Assembly (NCBI GenBank): GCA_019359215.1
Contig: JAHHHS010000018.1
Span: forward strand, 34,491 to 98,490
DNA: 64,000 bases
DNA from: Nostoc indistinguendum CM1-VF10
GTDB lineage: Bacteria; Cyanobacteriota; Cyanobacteriia; Cyanobacteriales; Nostocaceae
Direction: 5' to 3'
Below are positions 46,050 to 55,469 of this stretch, piece by piece (position 1 is the stretch's first letter; the number at the start of each line of letters is the position of its first letter). The notes beneath the pieces were generated by a model. It searched no databases, was not told the origin of the DNA, and saw only the letters and a program-made list of their open reading frames with translations. Made by a program: the position numbers and the translations under genes.

Positions 46050-47120
46050 ATGTACGATGTTCTCGATTCTCGCTCTGTCTTAGAAGTGTTGCGACCAGTG
46101 GAAGACCCAGAACTCCGCAAAAGTCTGGTGGAACTGAATATGATTCGTAACGTGAAAACTGACGGTGGCAAGGTTAGTTTTACATTGGTGTTGACTACTC
46201 CCGCCTGTCCTTTACGTGAATTTATTGTTGAAGACTGTAAGAAAGCTGTCAAAAAGCTACCAGGCGTTATAGATGTCAGTATAGAAGTGACGGCAGAAAC
46301 ACCGCAACAGAAAAGTTTGCCCGATCGCACTGGTATTTCTGGGGTGAAAAATATCATTGCTGTTTCCAGTGGCAAAGGTGGCGTTGGTAAAAGTACGGTA
46401 GCGGTGAATGTAGCAGTGGCTCTAGCCCAAACTGGAGCGAAAGTTGGCTTGCTAGATGCTGATATCTATGGTCCTAATGACCCCACCATGCTAGGTCTAG
46501 CTGATGCCCAAATTGCAGTACGTTCCACTGAAACAGGTGACATCCTAGAACCTGCTTTTAATCATGGCGTCAAATTAGTTTCAATGGGCTTTTTGATTGA
46601 CCGAGATCAGCCAGTAATTTGGCGGGGACCGATGCTCAATGGTGTAATTCGCCAGTTTCTCTATCAAGTGCAATGGGGAGAACTGGATTATTTGATTGTA
46701 GATATGCCACCGGGAACCGGCGATGCTCAGTTAACTTTAACCCAAGCAGTGCCGATGGCAGGGGCAGTAATTGTCACTACACCGCAAAACGTAGCCCTGT
46801 TAGATTCTCGCAAGGGATTGCGGATGTTCCAGCAGATGAATGTCCCAGTATTGGGAATCGTAGAAAATATGAGCTATTTTATACCCCCCGACCAACCAGA
46901 TAAACAGTATGACATCTTTGGTTCCGGTGGTGGCTCTAAAACGGCTACTGAATTGGGAGTGCCACTATTGGGATGCGTACCTCTAGAGATTTCCACACGA
47001 GTGGGCGGTGACAGTGGTGTGCCGATAGTTGTCGGTGATCCAGATTCAGCTTCAGCAAAAGCATTAACAGCGATCGCTCTTACCATTGCTGGTAAAGTAT
47101 CAGTTGCTGCCTTGACATAA
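46050..47120 (+). CDS. Mrp/NBP35-family P-loop ATPase (Fe-S carrier type)
   Basis: 356 residues. N-terminal MIP18-like domain (about 1-85, with TTPACPLREF), then deviant Walker A SGKGGVGKST near residue 107, DADIYGPNDPTMLGL, and DYLIVDMPPGTGDAQLTL. The C-P-x-C pair that normally follows NMSYF to hold the bridging Fe-S cluster is replaced by NMSYFIPPDQPDKQYDIFGS; I believe other cyanobacterial homologues look alike, so this may be a lineage trait. Function in Fe-S delivery is therefore less certain than in the standard enzyme. Confidence 0.93.
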   Translation: MYDVLDSRSVLEVLRPVEDPELRKSLVELNMIRNVKTDGGKVSFTLVLTTPACPLREFIVEDCKKAVKKLPGVIDVSIEVTAETPQQKSLPDRTGISGVKNIIAVSSGKGGVGKSTVAVNVAVALAQTGAKVGLLDADIYGPNDPTMLGLADAQIAVRSTETGDILEPAFNHGVKLVSMGFLIDRDQPVIWRGPMLNGVIRQFLYQVQWGELDYLIVDMPPGTGDAQLTLTQAVPMAGAVIVTTPQNVALLDSRKGLRMFQQMNVPVLGIVENMSYFIPPDQPDKQYDIFGSGGGSKTATELGVPLLGCVPLEISTRVGGDSGVPIVVGDPDSASAKALTAIALTIAGKVSVAALT

Positions 47121-47165
47121 TTAATATTTTAATTTCAATCTTCTTCCTGGGCTAGAGCTTGGGAA

Positions 47166-47336
47166 TAATAGGGACTGGGGATTGGGGATAAGGGAGATGA
47201 GGGAGATGAGGAAGCAGGGGGAGCAGGGGAGACAAGGGGACAAGGGGTGAGAACTTGAAACAAGTCTTTCCCCTTGTCCCCAATTCTCCTTGTGCCCTTG
47301 TCCTCTTGCCCCATCCCCAATCCCCAATGCCCAACA
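47166..47336. repeat. Long dispersed palindromic repeat, copy c
   Basis: GGGGACAAGGGG (47236-47247) and CCCCTTGTCCCC (47270-47281) are perfect 12-bp arms around TGAGAACTTGAAACAAGTCT, in which GACTTG/CAAGTC type pairing adds an inner stem. G-rich and C-rich flanks extend the palindrome. Lies between mrp and rodA. Confidence 0.85.
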
Positions 47337-47370
47337 CTTAAATCTAAAAGCTAAAGTCTAAACTGGCAAA

Positions 47371-48684
47371 ATGTTATTAAAACGATCGCTCCCCAAAATT
47401 CGCTGGAAGTCTTGGGTTAAGCCCTGGCAGAATGTAGATTGGCTACTATTTTGTTTGCCAATTGCTGTCAGTATCTTTGGTGGACTCATGATTCTCAGTA
47501 CGGAACTGAAGCAGCCAGTAGCTGACTGGTGGTGGCACTGGATGGTAGCGGGTATCGGCGTGCTTATAGCCCTGTTTTTATCTCGTATCCGTTATGAAGT
47601 TTTAATGCAGTGGCACTGGGTAACATACGCACTAACGAACTTCAGCTTAATTGCTGTGATGATTGTTGGCACTAGCGCCAAAGGGGCACAGAGGTGGATT
47701 CCTATTGCTGGTTTCAATGTCCAACCCTCTGAATTTGCCAAAGTCGGCATGATTATCACCTTAGCAGCTTTGCTACACAGGCGTACTGCTTCCACTCTTG
47801 AAGGTGTTTTCCGCGTTCTGGCGATCACCGCTATACCTTGGGGATTAATATTTTTACAGCCAGATTTAGCAACATCAATGGTATATGGTGCGATCGTTTT
47901 AGGAATGCTGTACTGGGCAAATGCTAACCCAGGCTGGTTAATTCTGATGATTTCTCCTGTGGTTGCCGCAATTTTGTTTAGTATTTCTTGGCCTTTAGCA
48001 GAGCCGATAGTTTTATTCAAAGAACTATCTTCTGGCCCATTAGGGATAGTTTGGTCAGTGGTGATGGCTATTGTGGGCTGGCAAACTCTTCCCTGGCGTC
48101 GATTTGGTTTAGGTGCTATCGGTGCATGGACTCTTAATATACTAGGTGGCGAATTAGGAGTCTTCGCTTGGAACCATATTTTGAAAGAATATCAAAAAGA
48201 TCGGCTAACTGTATTCATGAACCCCGATCACGATCCACTCGGTGCTGGATATCACCTAATTCAATCTCGCATTGCTATTGGTGCTGGTGAAATTTGGGGA
48301 TGGGGTCTGTTCAAAGGGCCAATGACGCAACTGAATTTTGTACCTGAACAGCATACAGATTTTATTTTCTCCGCAGTGGGGGAAGAATTCGGTTTTGTTG
48401 GTTGTTTAGTAGTGCTGTTTGTGTTCTGCTTAATTTGCTTCCGTCTACTGCATATTGCCCAAACCGCCAAAGATAACTTTGGTTCCTTGTTGGCTATTGG
48501 GGTTTTATCCATGATTGTGTTTCAGCTAATTGTGAACGTTGGGATGACAGTTGGTTTAGCGCCTGTGGCAGGCATTCCCCTACCTTGGATGAGTTATGGG
48601 CGTTCTGCTATGCTGACCAACTTCATTTCCTTGGGAATAGTAGAATCGGTAGCAAATTTTCGACAAAAGCAGAAGTATTATTGA
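47371..48684 (+). CDS. rodA: RodA-type SEDS peptidoglycan glycosyltransferase
   Basis: 437 residues with about ten membrane helices. GAQRWIPIAGFNVQPSEFAK and QSRIAIGAGEIWGWGLFKGP, then VPEQHTDFIFSAVGEEFGFV and PLPWMSYGRSAML are the SEDS signatures. RodA polymerises glycan strands during lateral wall growth with PBP2; it is a RodA rather than FtsW by overall pattern. Located downstream of mrp, separated by a repeat. Confidence 0.95.
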   Translation: MLLKRSLPKIRWKSWVKPWQNVDWLLFCLPIAVSIFGGLMILSTELKQPVADWWWHWMVAGIGVLIALFLSRIRYEVLMQWHWVTYALTNFSLIAVMIVGTSAKGAQRWIPIAGFNVQPSEFAKVGMIITLAALLHRRTASTLEGVFRVLAITAIPWGLIFLQPDLATSMVYGAIVLGMLYWANANPGWLILMISPVVAAILFSISWPLAEPIVLFKELSSGPLGIVWSVVMAIVGWQTLPWRRFGLGAIGAWTLNILGGELGVFAWNHILKEYQKDRLTVFMNPDHDPLGAGYHLIQSRIAIGAGEIWGWGLFKGPMTQLNFVPEQHTDFIFSAVGEEFGFVGCLVVLFVFCLICFRLLHIAQTAKDNFGSLLAIGVLSMIVFQLIVNVGMTVGLAPVAGIPLPWMSYGRSAMLTNFISLGIVESVANFRQKQKYY

Positions 48685-48720
48685 TTCGTCATTAGTCATT
48701 AGTCATTTGTCCTTTGCTAA

Positions 48721-48841
48721 TGACCCTTCGGGTGATGCTCGTATCTCTCTACGAGACGCTGCGCGAACGCTACCGCTACGCTAGCCTCTCACAAGTGGGA
48801 GAAGACCGCACTGGCTCACCAATGACAAATGACAAATGACT
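48721..48841. repeat. Dispersed repeat left of ndhS
   Basis: It includes CTCTCTACGAGACGCTGCGC and ends CTAGCCTCTCACAAGTGGGA then GAAGACCGCACTGGCTCACC, AATGACAAATGAC. The end part recurs in direct orientation at 49139-49283, right of ndhS. Confidence 0.8.
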
Positions 48842-48888
48842 ATTAACAAGTATTAAGCTATTAAAAGGAAACAAGCGAGGCTAAAAAC

Positions 48889-49086
48889 ATGATTCTGCCT
48901 GGAGCAACTGTTCGCGTCAAGGATCCCGCAGATACCTATTATCGCTCCGAAGGACTCGTGCAACGGGTGAGTGATGGCAAGGTAGCCGTATTATTTGAAG
49001 GTGGTAACTGGGATAAATTAATTACCTTCCGCCTGAGCGAATTGGAACTCGTAGAGACTACAGCCGGACGTAAAAAAGCCAAATAA
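48889..49086 (+). CDS. ndhS: NAD(P)H-quinone oxidoreductase subunit S
   Basis: 65 residues. The whole chain matches Ndh[41 protein letters not shown] and [16 protein letters not shown], an SH3-like barrel. NdhS forms part of the ferredoxin-binding site of the cyanobacterial NDH-1 complex, used for cyclic electron flow and respiration. The gene is flanked by two direct copies of a dispersed repeat. Confidence 0.95.
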   Translation: MILPGATVRVKDPADTYYRSEGLVQRVSDGKVAVLFEGGNWDKLITFRLSELELVETTAGRKKAK

Positions 49087-49138
49087 AATTAGTCATTAGT
49101 CATTTGCCCTTTGTCATTTGGCAAAAACTAATGACTAA

Positions 49139-49283
49139 TGACCCTTAAGGGTGACGCTCGTGCCTTGCTAGCGCTGCGCTAACGCCAGTCACTCATGGGG
49201 GAAACCCCCTTCGCTCCGCGAAGGCGCTAGCCTCTCACGAGTGGGAGAAGACCGCGCTGGCTCACCAATGACTAATGACTAAA
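49139..49283. repeat. Dispersed repeat right of ndhS
   Basis: Begins TGACCCTTAAGGGTGACGCT (cf. TGACCCTTCGGGTGATGCTC at 48721), contains GCTAGCGCTGCGCTAACGCC and ends CTAGCCTCTCACGAGTGGGA then GAAGACCGCGCTGGCTCACC, AATGACTAATGAC. It lies between ndhS and the next gene. Confidence 0.8.
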
Positions 49284-49288
49284 TTACT

Positions 49289-49945
49289 ATGCGCCTCCCC
49301 CTACCACAATTTGCCACTGGCGATCGCCATCCCAACCACATTGCGGAGGTGATTGAGACTACCAGTACCGAATTTTTAGCTCAGTGTTTGGAACCAGAGG
49401 ATTTGAGCTTTCCTTCTATGCCGCCCTTTGGTAGTTGGGTCTGTTCTGTAGACGAAGAATCGGGCAATCAAGTTTATGCTGTGGTATATTATGCCACTAC
49501 TATGCCAATAGATTCTGTACACCGGGCTAGAGCTTTGGGGTTGTCATTACAAGACTTACGCGAAGAACAACCCCAGATATTTGCCATGTTGAGAACAGAA
49601 TTTAGAGCTGCGATCGTCGGATTTGAACTATCTTCGCAAAATCAAAGTTATAACCAAAGAGTATATCAATATCTACCACCCCGTCCCCCGCAAATTCATC
49701 AAGCTGTTTATCGATGTGAATCAGAAGCTATCATTAAATTTACTGAAGAACTAGATTTTTTGCGAACATTGCTTTGTATTAACGGTGCGCCAGTCGAGTC
49801 TTTAACCGCAGCAGCCATTCGAGATATATACCAGTTACGCAAAGCTGACCGAGAATGGCTAATTAAAGCTGGACGTAGCCTGAGTGTGTTACTCAAAGAT
49901 GACTACGATCGCTTGCGGTTCATTTTGAGCCAAATCCATCCGTAG
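49289..49945 (+). CDS. HAS-barrel-type hypothetical protein
   Basis: 218 residues, soluble. MRLPLPQFATGDRHPNHIAE then VIETTSTEFLAQCLEPEDLS begins a small barrel (FGSWVCSVD, VYAVVYYATT), as seen in HerA-ATP synthase (HAS) barrel proteins of cyanobacteria, followed by a helical C-terminal half (YQLRKADREWLIKAGRSLSV). No ATPase motor is fused or adjacent. The family call is from memory and should be treated as moderate. Confidence 0.7.
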   Translation: MRLPLPQFATGDRHPNHIAEVIETTSTEFLAQCLEPEDLSFPSMPPFGSWVCSVDEESGNQVYAVVYYATTMPIDSVHRARALGLSLQDLREEQPQIFAMLRTEFRAAIVGFELSSQNQSYNQRVYQYLPPRPPQIHQAVYRCESEAIIKFTEELDFLRTLLCINGAPVESLTAAAIRDIYQLRKADREWLIKAGRSLSVLLKDDYDRLRFILSQIHP

Positions 49946-50089
49946 GTAGTTAGTTCTTAAACAATTACCTAGTTAGTGTAAGTTAATATTTTTAATTTTT
50001 CCTCAGGTGGCTTCTCCATCCATTTATATCGATTAAGCGATGCCCTTAAGGTAATCGCTGTTTTACCATAGCCCCTTCAATTCCTACCT

Positions 50090-52228
50090 ATGGAACTCAT
50101 ATCACAAGTTCTTGTTCTGGAACCAACTTCCCAAGTTCTTGGCAAAGAACCAATTGTTCCCTTTGCTATTTTGCTGGTGGTCATCTTAGTTATACCCATC
50201 ATGTTTGAGCGACTAAGATTACCAGGATTAGTGGGCTTGGTTTTCTCAGGGCTGGTACTTGGTCCCTCAGGCTGGAATCTATTTCAGTCTGACTCGCCGA
50301 TGATTAACCTGCTATCAGAAATTGGGTTAATTTACTTGCTGTTTGTCGCAGGGCTAGAAGTTGATCTAAAACAGTTTCGCCAGCAAAAAACCCGCGCGTT
50401 TGGGTTTGCCAGCTTGACTTTCACTGTACCCCTGGTGATGGGAACCTTACTAGGGCTAATTTTAGGCTATGGCTGGAATACTTCGATCTTAATTGGCTCT
50501 TTATTTGCTTCCTATAACCTTTTGGCATATCCCATAATCAGTCGTTTGGGAGTAGTAAACAACGAAGCTGTTACTGTCACCATTGGAGCTAAGATTTTTA
50601 CAGATATTAGCGCAGTGCTGATCTTAGCTGTTTGTGTAGCTATAGCTGATGATAGGGCATTCAGCTTTGCTGAACTACTCACCTTGTCCGGTCGGTTAAC
50701 TATTTACTCTGTTGCCGTTGTTACAGGCTTTGATTGGGCAGGCAAAGAATTTTTCAAACGGTCTGGAGACGATGAAGGAAACAAGTTTTTGTTTGTGTTG
50801 CTTTCTGTGTTTCTGGCGGCTGTGGGCGCTCAATTGATTGGGATAGAAAAAATTGTTGGTGCTTTTTTAGCGGGTTTGGCGGTAAATGAAGCTGTAGGAG
50901 AAGGACTAGTCAAAGAAAAAGTGGTATTTATTGGCAGTGTGCTATTTATTCCCATTTTCTTTGTTGACCTGGGTTTACTGATCAATCTACCCGCCTTTGT
51001 GAACAACCTGGACACGCTCAAGTTAACGCTGTTGATGATAATCGGTTTGATTGGCAGTAAATTGATTGCAGCTTTGTTCACAAAACTGATTTACCGCTAT
51101 AACTGGCAAGAAATGCTAACCATGTGGTCGCTATCACTTCCTCAAGTTGGTACAACATTAGCAGCAACGTTAGTGGGATACCGGGCTGGGTTGCTGCCAC
51201 TAGAAGTATTACACAGCGTCATTGTCTTAATGGTTGTCACATCAACCTTGGGGCCGTTGATGACTAGTAGAATAGCTGTTGGTTTGAATTCATCACCAGC
51301 CGAAGATCCAGCACCACCCTTACCTGACCAAAACGCACCAAAGACAAACAGTGCTTTTACTATAGTCGTACCTGTGTATAATCCTCACACCGAGCAGTAT
51401 TTGATTGAAATGGCGGCGTTACTAGCGCGTCAATCTAAGGGGAAAATTATACCACTTGCGATCGCTAATGCTGCTGCTCAGATGGATGCACCTCAGTTAG
51501 AAGCTTCTTTAAAACGAAGTGAGCAGTTATTAACTAAAGCCACAGTATACAGTCGAGTATTGGGTGTGGCCGCAGAGCCAGTGCTGCGAATTGATGATGC
51601 TTTTGCTCAAGGAATTAGCAGAGCTGCTCGTGAACAAAAGGCTAATTTAATTGTTATGGGTTGGGGTAAACGGACTGGGTTGCGAGCGCGTTTATTTGGG
51701 AATGTGATTGATGGTGTGCTTTGGGCATCCCATTGTCCAGTAGCGGTGACACGTTTAGTAGAATCACCAAAAAAAATTCAGCGTATCTTAGTACCAGTAG
51801 AAAACTTAACAGCACCTACATTACAGCCTGTACAATTTGCCCAAATGCTGGCAGAGGCAAATCAGAGCCACATTACTGTACTGAATGTGTGCGATCGCCG
51901 CACTAGTTCGAGTAAAATTGCTTGGAGGCGATCGCATCTCTCACTACTAGTATCTAATTTAGCTTTGGCCAATACCCCAGAAATTCAAATTATTGCTCAT
52001 GAAAATGTTGCCCAAGCAATTTTACAGGCAGCACGATTATATGATTTAGTCGTTTTACCTTTTATACGTAATCGTACTAGCCCTGGAGGGTTAGCCATTA
52101 GTGATGTCACAACTCAGTTAGCCAGACAACTTACCTGCTCGATTGTCATGCTTGGAGAACCGCAACACACTCAAACCACAAATGTAGTTATGTCTAACAC
52201 GGTTACCAGCATTACGTCTGCTGTATGA
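50090..52228 (+). CDS. CPA2-type cation/proton antiporter with C-terminal Usp domains
   Basis: 712 residues. About 12 membrane helices fill residues 15-395 (LVGLVFSGLVLGPSGWNLF, LLFVAGLEVDLKQFRQQ, TIGAKIFTDISAVLILAV). Two universal stress protein-like domains follow (about 425-560 with ANLIVMGWGKRTGLRARLFG, and 560-700). The membrane part exchanges Na+ or K+ for protons; the Usp domains suggest regulation by nucleotides. Homologous to cyanobacterial NhaS-type/Kef-type antiporters; exact ion unknown. Confidence 0.92.
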   Translation: MELISQVLVLEPTSQVLGKEPIVPFAILLVVILVIPIMFERLRLPGLVGLVFSGLVLGPSGWNLFQSDSPMINLLSEIGLIYLLFVAGLEVDLKQFRQQKTRAFGFASLTFTVPLVMGTLLGLILGYGWNTSILIGSLFASYNLLAYPIISRLGVVNNEAVTVTIGAKIFTDISAVLILAVCVAIADDRAFSFAELLTLSGRLTIYSVAVVTGFDWAGKEFFKRSGDDEGNKFLFVLLSVFLAAVGAQLIGIEKIVGAFLAGLAVNEAVGEGLVKEKVVFIGSVLFIPIFFVDLGLLINLPAFVNNLDTLKLTLLMIIGLIGSKLIAALFTKLIYRYNWQEMLTMWSLSLPQVGTTLAATLVGYRAGLLPLEVLHSVIVLMVVTSTLGPLMTSRIAVGLNSSPAEDPAPPLPDQNAPKTNSAFTIVVPVYNPHTEQYLIEMAALLARQSKGKIIPLAIANAAAQMDAPQLEASLKRSEQLLTKATVYSRVLGVAAEPVLRIDDAFAQGISRAAREQKANLIVMGWGKRTGLRARLFGNVIDGVLWASHCPVAVTRLVESPKKIQRILVPVENLTAPTLQPVQFAQMLAEANQSHITVLNVCDRRTSSSKIAWRRSHLSLLVSNLALANTPEIQIIAHENVAQAILQAARLYDLVVLPFIRNRTSPGGLAISDVTTQLARQLTCSIVMLGEPQHTQTTNVVMSNTVTSITSAV

Positions 52229-52804
52229 TATGAAGCATAGTTAAGTTCACTCACGTGGACTTAGGCTACTCGTTGGTATATTCTGCCAGAAGCATCGCAT
52301 TGACAAAAATCTTTGCAACAAATGAATCGCCTATAGGAATATACAGATGTACGCTCCTAAAAACTTATGTATTTATAGCAGGAATTTCATCTCGTGAAAT
52401 GATATGATCCTCTGCAATTAAATACAAAATGAAATGTTGTTAAATGCGACAACTTGACTATTACAAAAATATCGGTAATGGTAAGACCTTGAAGTGCAAA
52501 GAGGTCAGCCTATTTATGCATCCAAATAAAAATAGTAATAACTGCAAAAACACTTTATATTGTTGAAGATTTGATGAATTTTAGCTGGAAAACCGACATT
52601 TTTTAGACAATGTTTGTTATTTTTTTACTAGTGAAATTGTTAAGTAATCAAGTAAAAATATAACTGTAGGGAAATAGGTAAGTTCAACAACACTTTTTGA
52701 TTAAACTTTAGTTCTTTTTTGAGTTTTGTATTTTGCCCCCAAGCTGGGTAATCTGAAAGTAAGTGCAATAGCTACTGAAAATATTTGTAAGTAACTAGGA
52801 AACT
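52229..52804. other. Intergenic region
   Basis: 576 AT-rich bases. No open frame of note, repeats or hairpins were seen. The UDP-xylose synthase promoter should be at the end. Confidence 0.5.
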
Positions 52805-53755
52805 ATGAGAATTTTGGTGACGGGCGGTGCTGGGTTTATTGGTTCCCATCTCATCGACCGATTAATGGCTGATGGGCATGAATTAATATGCTTGGATAAT
52901 TTTTACACTGGTCACAAACGGAACATTCTTAAATGGTTAGGTCATCCGTACTTTGAACTGATCCGCCATGATATTACCGAACCAATTCGGTTAGAAGTGG
53001 ATCAAATTTATCATTTAGCTTGTCCTGCTTCACCAGTACATTACCAGTACAACCCAGTTAAAACCGTTAAAACTAACGTAATGGGAACACTCAATATGTT
53101 GGGGCTGGCTAAACGTGTGAAAGCTAGGTTTTTCTTGGCTTCAACCAGTGAAGTATATGGTGATCCAGAAGTTCATCCCCAAACTGAAGAGTATCGGGGT
53201 AGCGTCAATCCTATTGGGATACGTTCATGCTACGACGAAGGTAAAAGAATTGCTGAGACACTAGCATTTGATTATTATAGGCAAAATAAAGTTGATATTC
53301 GGGTTGTTCGGATATTCAACACCTATGGGCCGAGAATGTTAGAAAATGATGGTCGGGTAGTGAGCAACTTTATAGTTCAAGCCTTGCGGGGTAATCCTTT
53401 AACCGTGTACGGTGATGGTTCGCAAACTCGCAGTTTCTGCTATGTTTCCGATTTAGTAGAAGGGTTCATCCGCCTAATGAATAGCGACTACGTTGGCCCA
53501 GTCAACCTGGGCAATCCTGGTGAATATACAATTTTACAATTGGCACAAGCTGTGCAAAATATGATTAACCCGGACGCGCAGATTAAATTTGAAGCGCTAC
53601 CTTCGGACGATCCCCGGCGTCGCCAGCCTGATATCACAAAGGCAAAGACTTGGTTAAATTGGGAACCCACCATTCCTCTGCAAGAGGGATTAAAACTAAC
53701 AATAGAAGATTTTCGCGCTCGCATTGAAAGCGATCTAAATAATTCAGCCACCTAA
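52805..53755 (+). CDS. UDP-glucuronate decarboxylase (UDP-xylose synthase)
   Basis: 316 residues, extended SDR fold. The NAD motif is [11 protein letters not shown], the catalytic pair is Y143 and K147 in SCYDEGKR, and [20 protein letters not shown] is typical of UXS. It converts UDP-glucuronate to UDP-xylose for extracellular polysaccharide or cell wall glycans. The next gene makes its substrate, giving a two-step path from UDP-glucose. No membrane anchor, unlike some eukaryotic enzymes. Confidence 0.94.
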   Translation: MRILVTGGAGFIGSHLIDRLMADGHELICLDNFYTGHKRNILKWLGHPYFELIRHDITEPIRLEVDQIYHLACPASPVHYQYNPVKTVKTNVMGTLNMLGLAKRVKARFFLASTSEVYGDPEVHPQTEEYRGSVNPIGIRSCYDEGKRIAETLAFDYYRQNKVDIRVVRIFNTYGPRMLENDGRVVSNFIVQALRGNPLTVYGDGSQTRSFCYVSDLVEGFIRLMNSDYVGPVNLGNPGEYTILQLAQAVQNMINPDAQIKFEALPSDDPRRRQPDITKAKTWLNWEPTIPLQEGLKLTIEDFRARIESDLNNSAT

Positions 53756-53903
53756 GCAGCAGCTAGCGTTGCTCTAAATTTTCATGCAGGTTCGCCCTAT
53801 CGGTACCTAGTATGCTTATTGGCTGAGTTTACTGCCAGTGTCCAAGTGTCATCTTGATACTTCTTTTTGAAGACTAACCCCAAAAAAAGTGAGGATTTAA
53901 AAA

Positions 53904-55295
53904 ATGCGTGTTTGCGTGATTGGTACTGGTTACGTTGGTTTAGTTACAGGTGCTTGCTTGGCTCATATTGGGCATGATGTAATTTGCGTAGACAACAACG
54001 AAGAAAAAGTTAAGTTAATGAAGTCTGGGCAGTCGCCAATTTTTGAACCGGGACTTTCAGAAATTATCCAGTCTGCCATTCAAACAGAGAAAATTCATTT
54101 TACTAGCGATCTCGCTGCTGGAGTTTCCCACGGCGAAATTCTGTTTATTGCTGTGGGAACGCCACCTTTACCCACGGGTGAAAGTGATACTCGTTATGTT
54201 GAAGCTGTAGCCCGTGGGATTGGGGAAAATCTCAACGGTGGTTATAAAGTCATAGTGAATAAATCTACAGTACCCATTGGCTCAGGTGACTGGGTGCGGA
54301 TGCTTGTTCTAGATGGTGTTGCTGAACGGCAGAAAATATTAGTACCCGCAGGAGGGGTTCCGAGTAATGAAAAATTACCTGAGTTTGCAGCCGAGTTTGA
54401 TGTAATTAGCAATCCAGAGTTTTTGCGCGAAGGTTCGGCAGTTCACGACACCTTCAACCCCGATCGCATTGTACTAGGAGGCAATAGTCAAAGAGCAGTA
54501 GCCTTAATGCGGCAACTTTATGCCCCAATTGTGGAACGCAAGTACGCTGAGGATCAATCTTTACCCCCTGTGCCAATTCTGGCAACAGACCTGAGTTCGG
54601 CGGAGATGATTAAATACGCCGCTAATGCCTTTTTAGCCACTAAGATCAGTTTTATTAACGAAGTTGCTAATATTTGCGATCGCGTCGGTGCTGATGTCAC
54701 CCAAGTAGCTAGAGGTATCGGTCTAGACTCCCGTATTGGTAACAAATTTTTACAAGCTGGTATTGGTTGGGGTGGTTCTTGTTTCCCCAAAGATGTCTCC
54801 GCCCTGATTCACACTGCTGATGATTATGGCTATGAAGCTCAATTACTCAAAGCTGCTGTCAGTGTCAACGAACGCCAACGATTGATTGCTTTAGAAAAAC
54901 TCCAAAAAGTTCTGAAAATTCTCAAAGGCAAAACAATTGGGCTACTCGGACTGACCTTCAAGCCCGATACTGACGACTTGCGCGACGCCCCAGCCCTCAA
55001 CCTAATTGAGCAGCTCAACCGATTGGGAGCCAAAGTTAAAGCCTTTGACCCGATTGTTTCTCAAACAGGTTTACGTCATGGGCTTTCTGGGGTGCTAGTA
55101 GAAACCGATGCCGAAAGACTAGCTGATGGCTGCGATGCGTTGGTACTTGTCACCGAATGGCAGCAGTTCAGCACTCTTGACTATGTGAAGATGGCAAAAT
55201 TGATGACCAACCCTGTTATCATCGACGGTCGTAACTTTCTCGACCCTGAAGTAATGATCCGGGCTGGATTCCAATATGTAGGGGTGGGAAGATAG
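53904..55295 (+). CDS. UDP-glucose 6-dehydrogenase
   Basis: 463 residues. NAD site GTGYVGLVTGACLAHIG at 7-23, the catalytic cysteine C293 in GWGGSCFPKDV, and FKPDTDDLRDAPAL in the C-terminal domain. It oxidises UDP-glucose to UDP-glucuronate with 2 NAD+. The ATG follows GTGAGGATTT. With the upstream UDP-xylose synthase it forms a sugar nucleotide pathway, 148 bases apart on the same strand. Confidence 0.96.
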   Translation: MRVCVIGTGYVGLVTGACLAHIGHDVICVDNNEEKVKLMKSGQSPIFEPGLSEIIQSAIQTEKIHFTSDLAAGVSHGEILFIAVGTPPLPTGESDTRYVEAVARGIGENLNGGYKVIVNKSTVPIGSGDWVRMLVLDGVAERQKILVPAGGVPSNEKLPEFAAEFDVISNPEFLREGSAVHDTFNPDRIVLGGNSQRAVALMRQLYAPIVERKYAEDQSLPPVPILATDLSSAEMIKYAANAFLATKISFINEVANICDRVGADVTQVARGIGLDSRIGNKFLQAGIGWGGSCFPKDVSALIHTADDYGYEAQLLKAAVSVNERQRLIALEKLQKVLKILKGKTIGLLGLTFKPDTDDLRDAPALNLIEQLNRLGAKVKAFDPIVSQTGLRHGLSGVLVETDAERLADGCDALVLVTEWQQFSTLDYVKMAKLMTNPVIIDGRNFLDPEVMIRAGFQYVGVGR

Positions 55296-55390
55296 AGAGT
55301 TAAAAGTTAGGAGTCATCAATAAAAATTAAATTAATTACAACCCATAATCAATAACTCCTAACTTCCTTCAAAACCTAAAGATTTAAACT

Positions 55391-55414
55391 ACCGCCTAGA
55401 ATACTCTAGGCGGT
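55391..55414 (+). terminator. Perfect 10-bp hairpin terminator
   Basis: ACCGCCTAGA-ATAC-TCTAGGCGGT, followed by ATTTAATTTG. It lies 95 bases after the UDP-glucose dehydrogenase stop and before the convergent DUF2993 gene, and could serve both strands. Confidence 0.75.
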
Positions 55415-55469
55415 ATTTAATTTGTTTAAAGCTTTACTTTACTTTGTGTTTTTACGTGATAATTTAATG

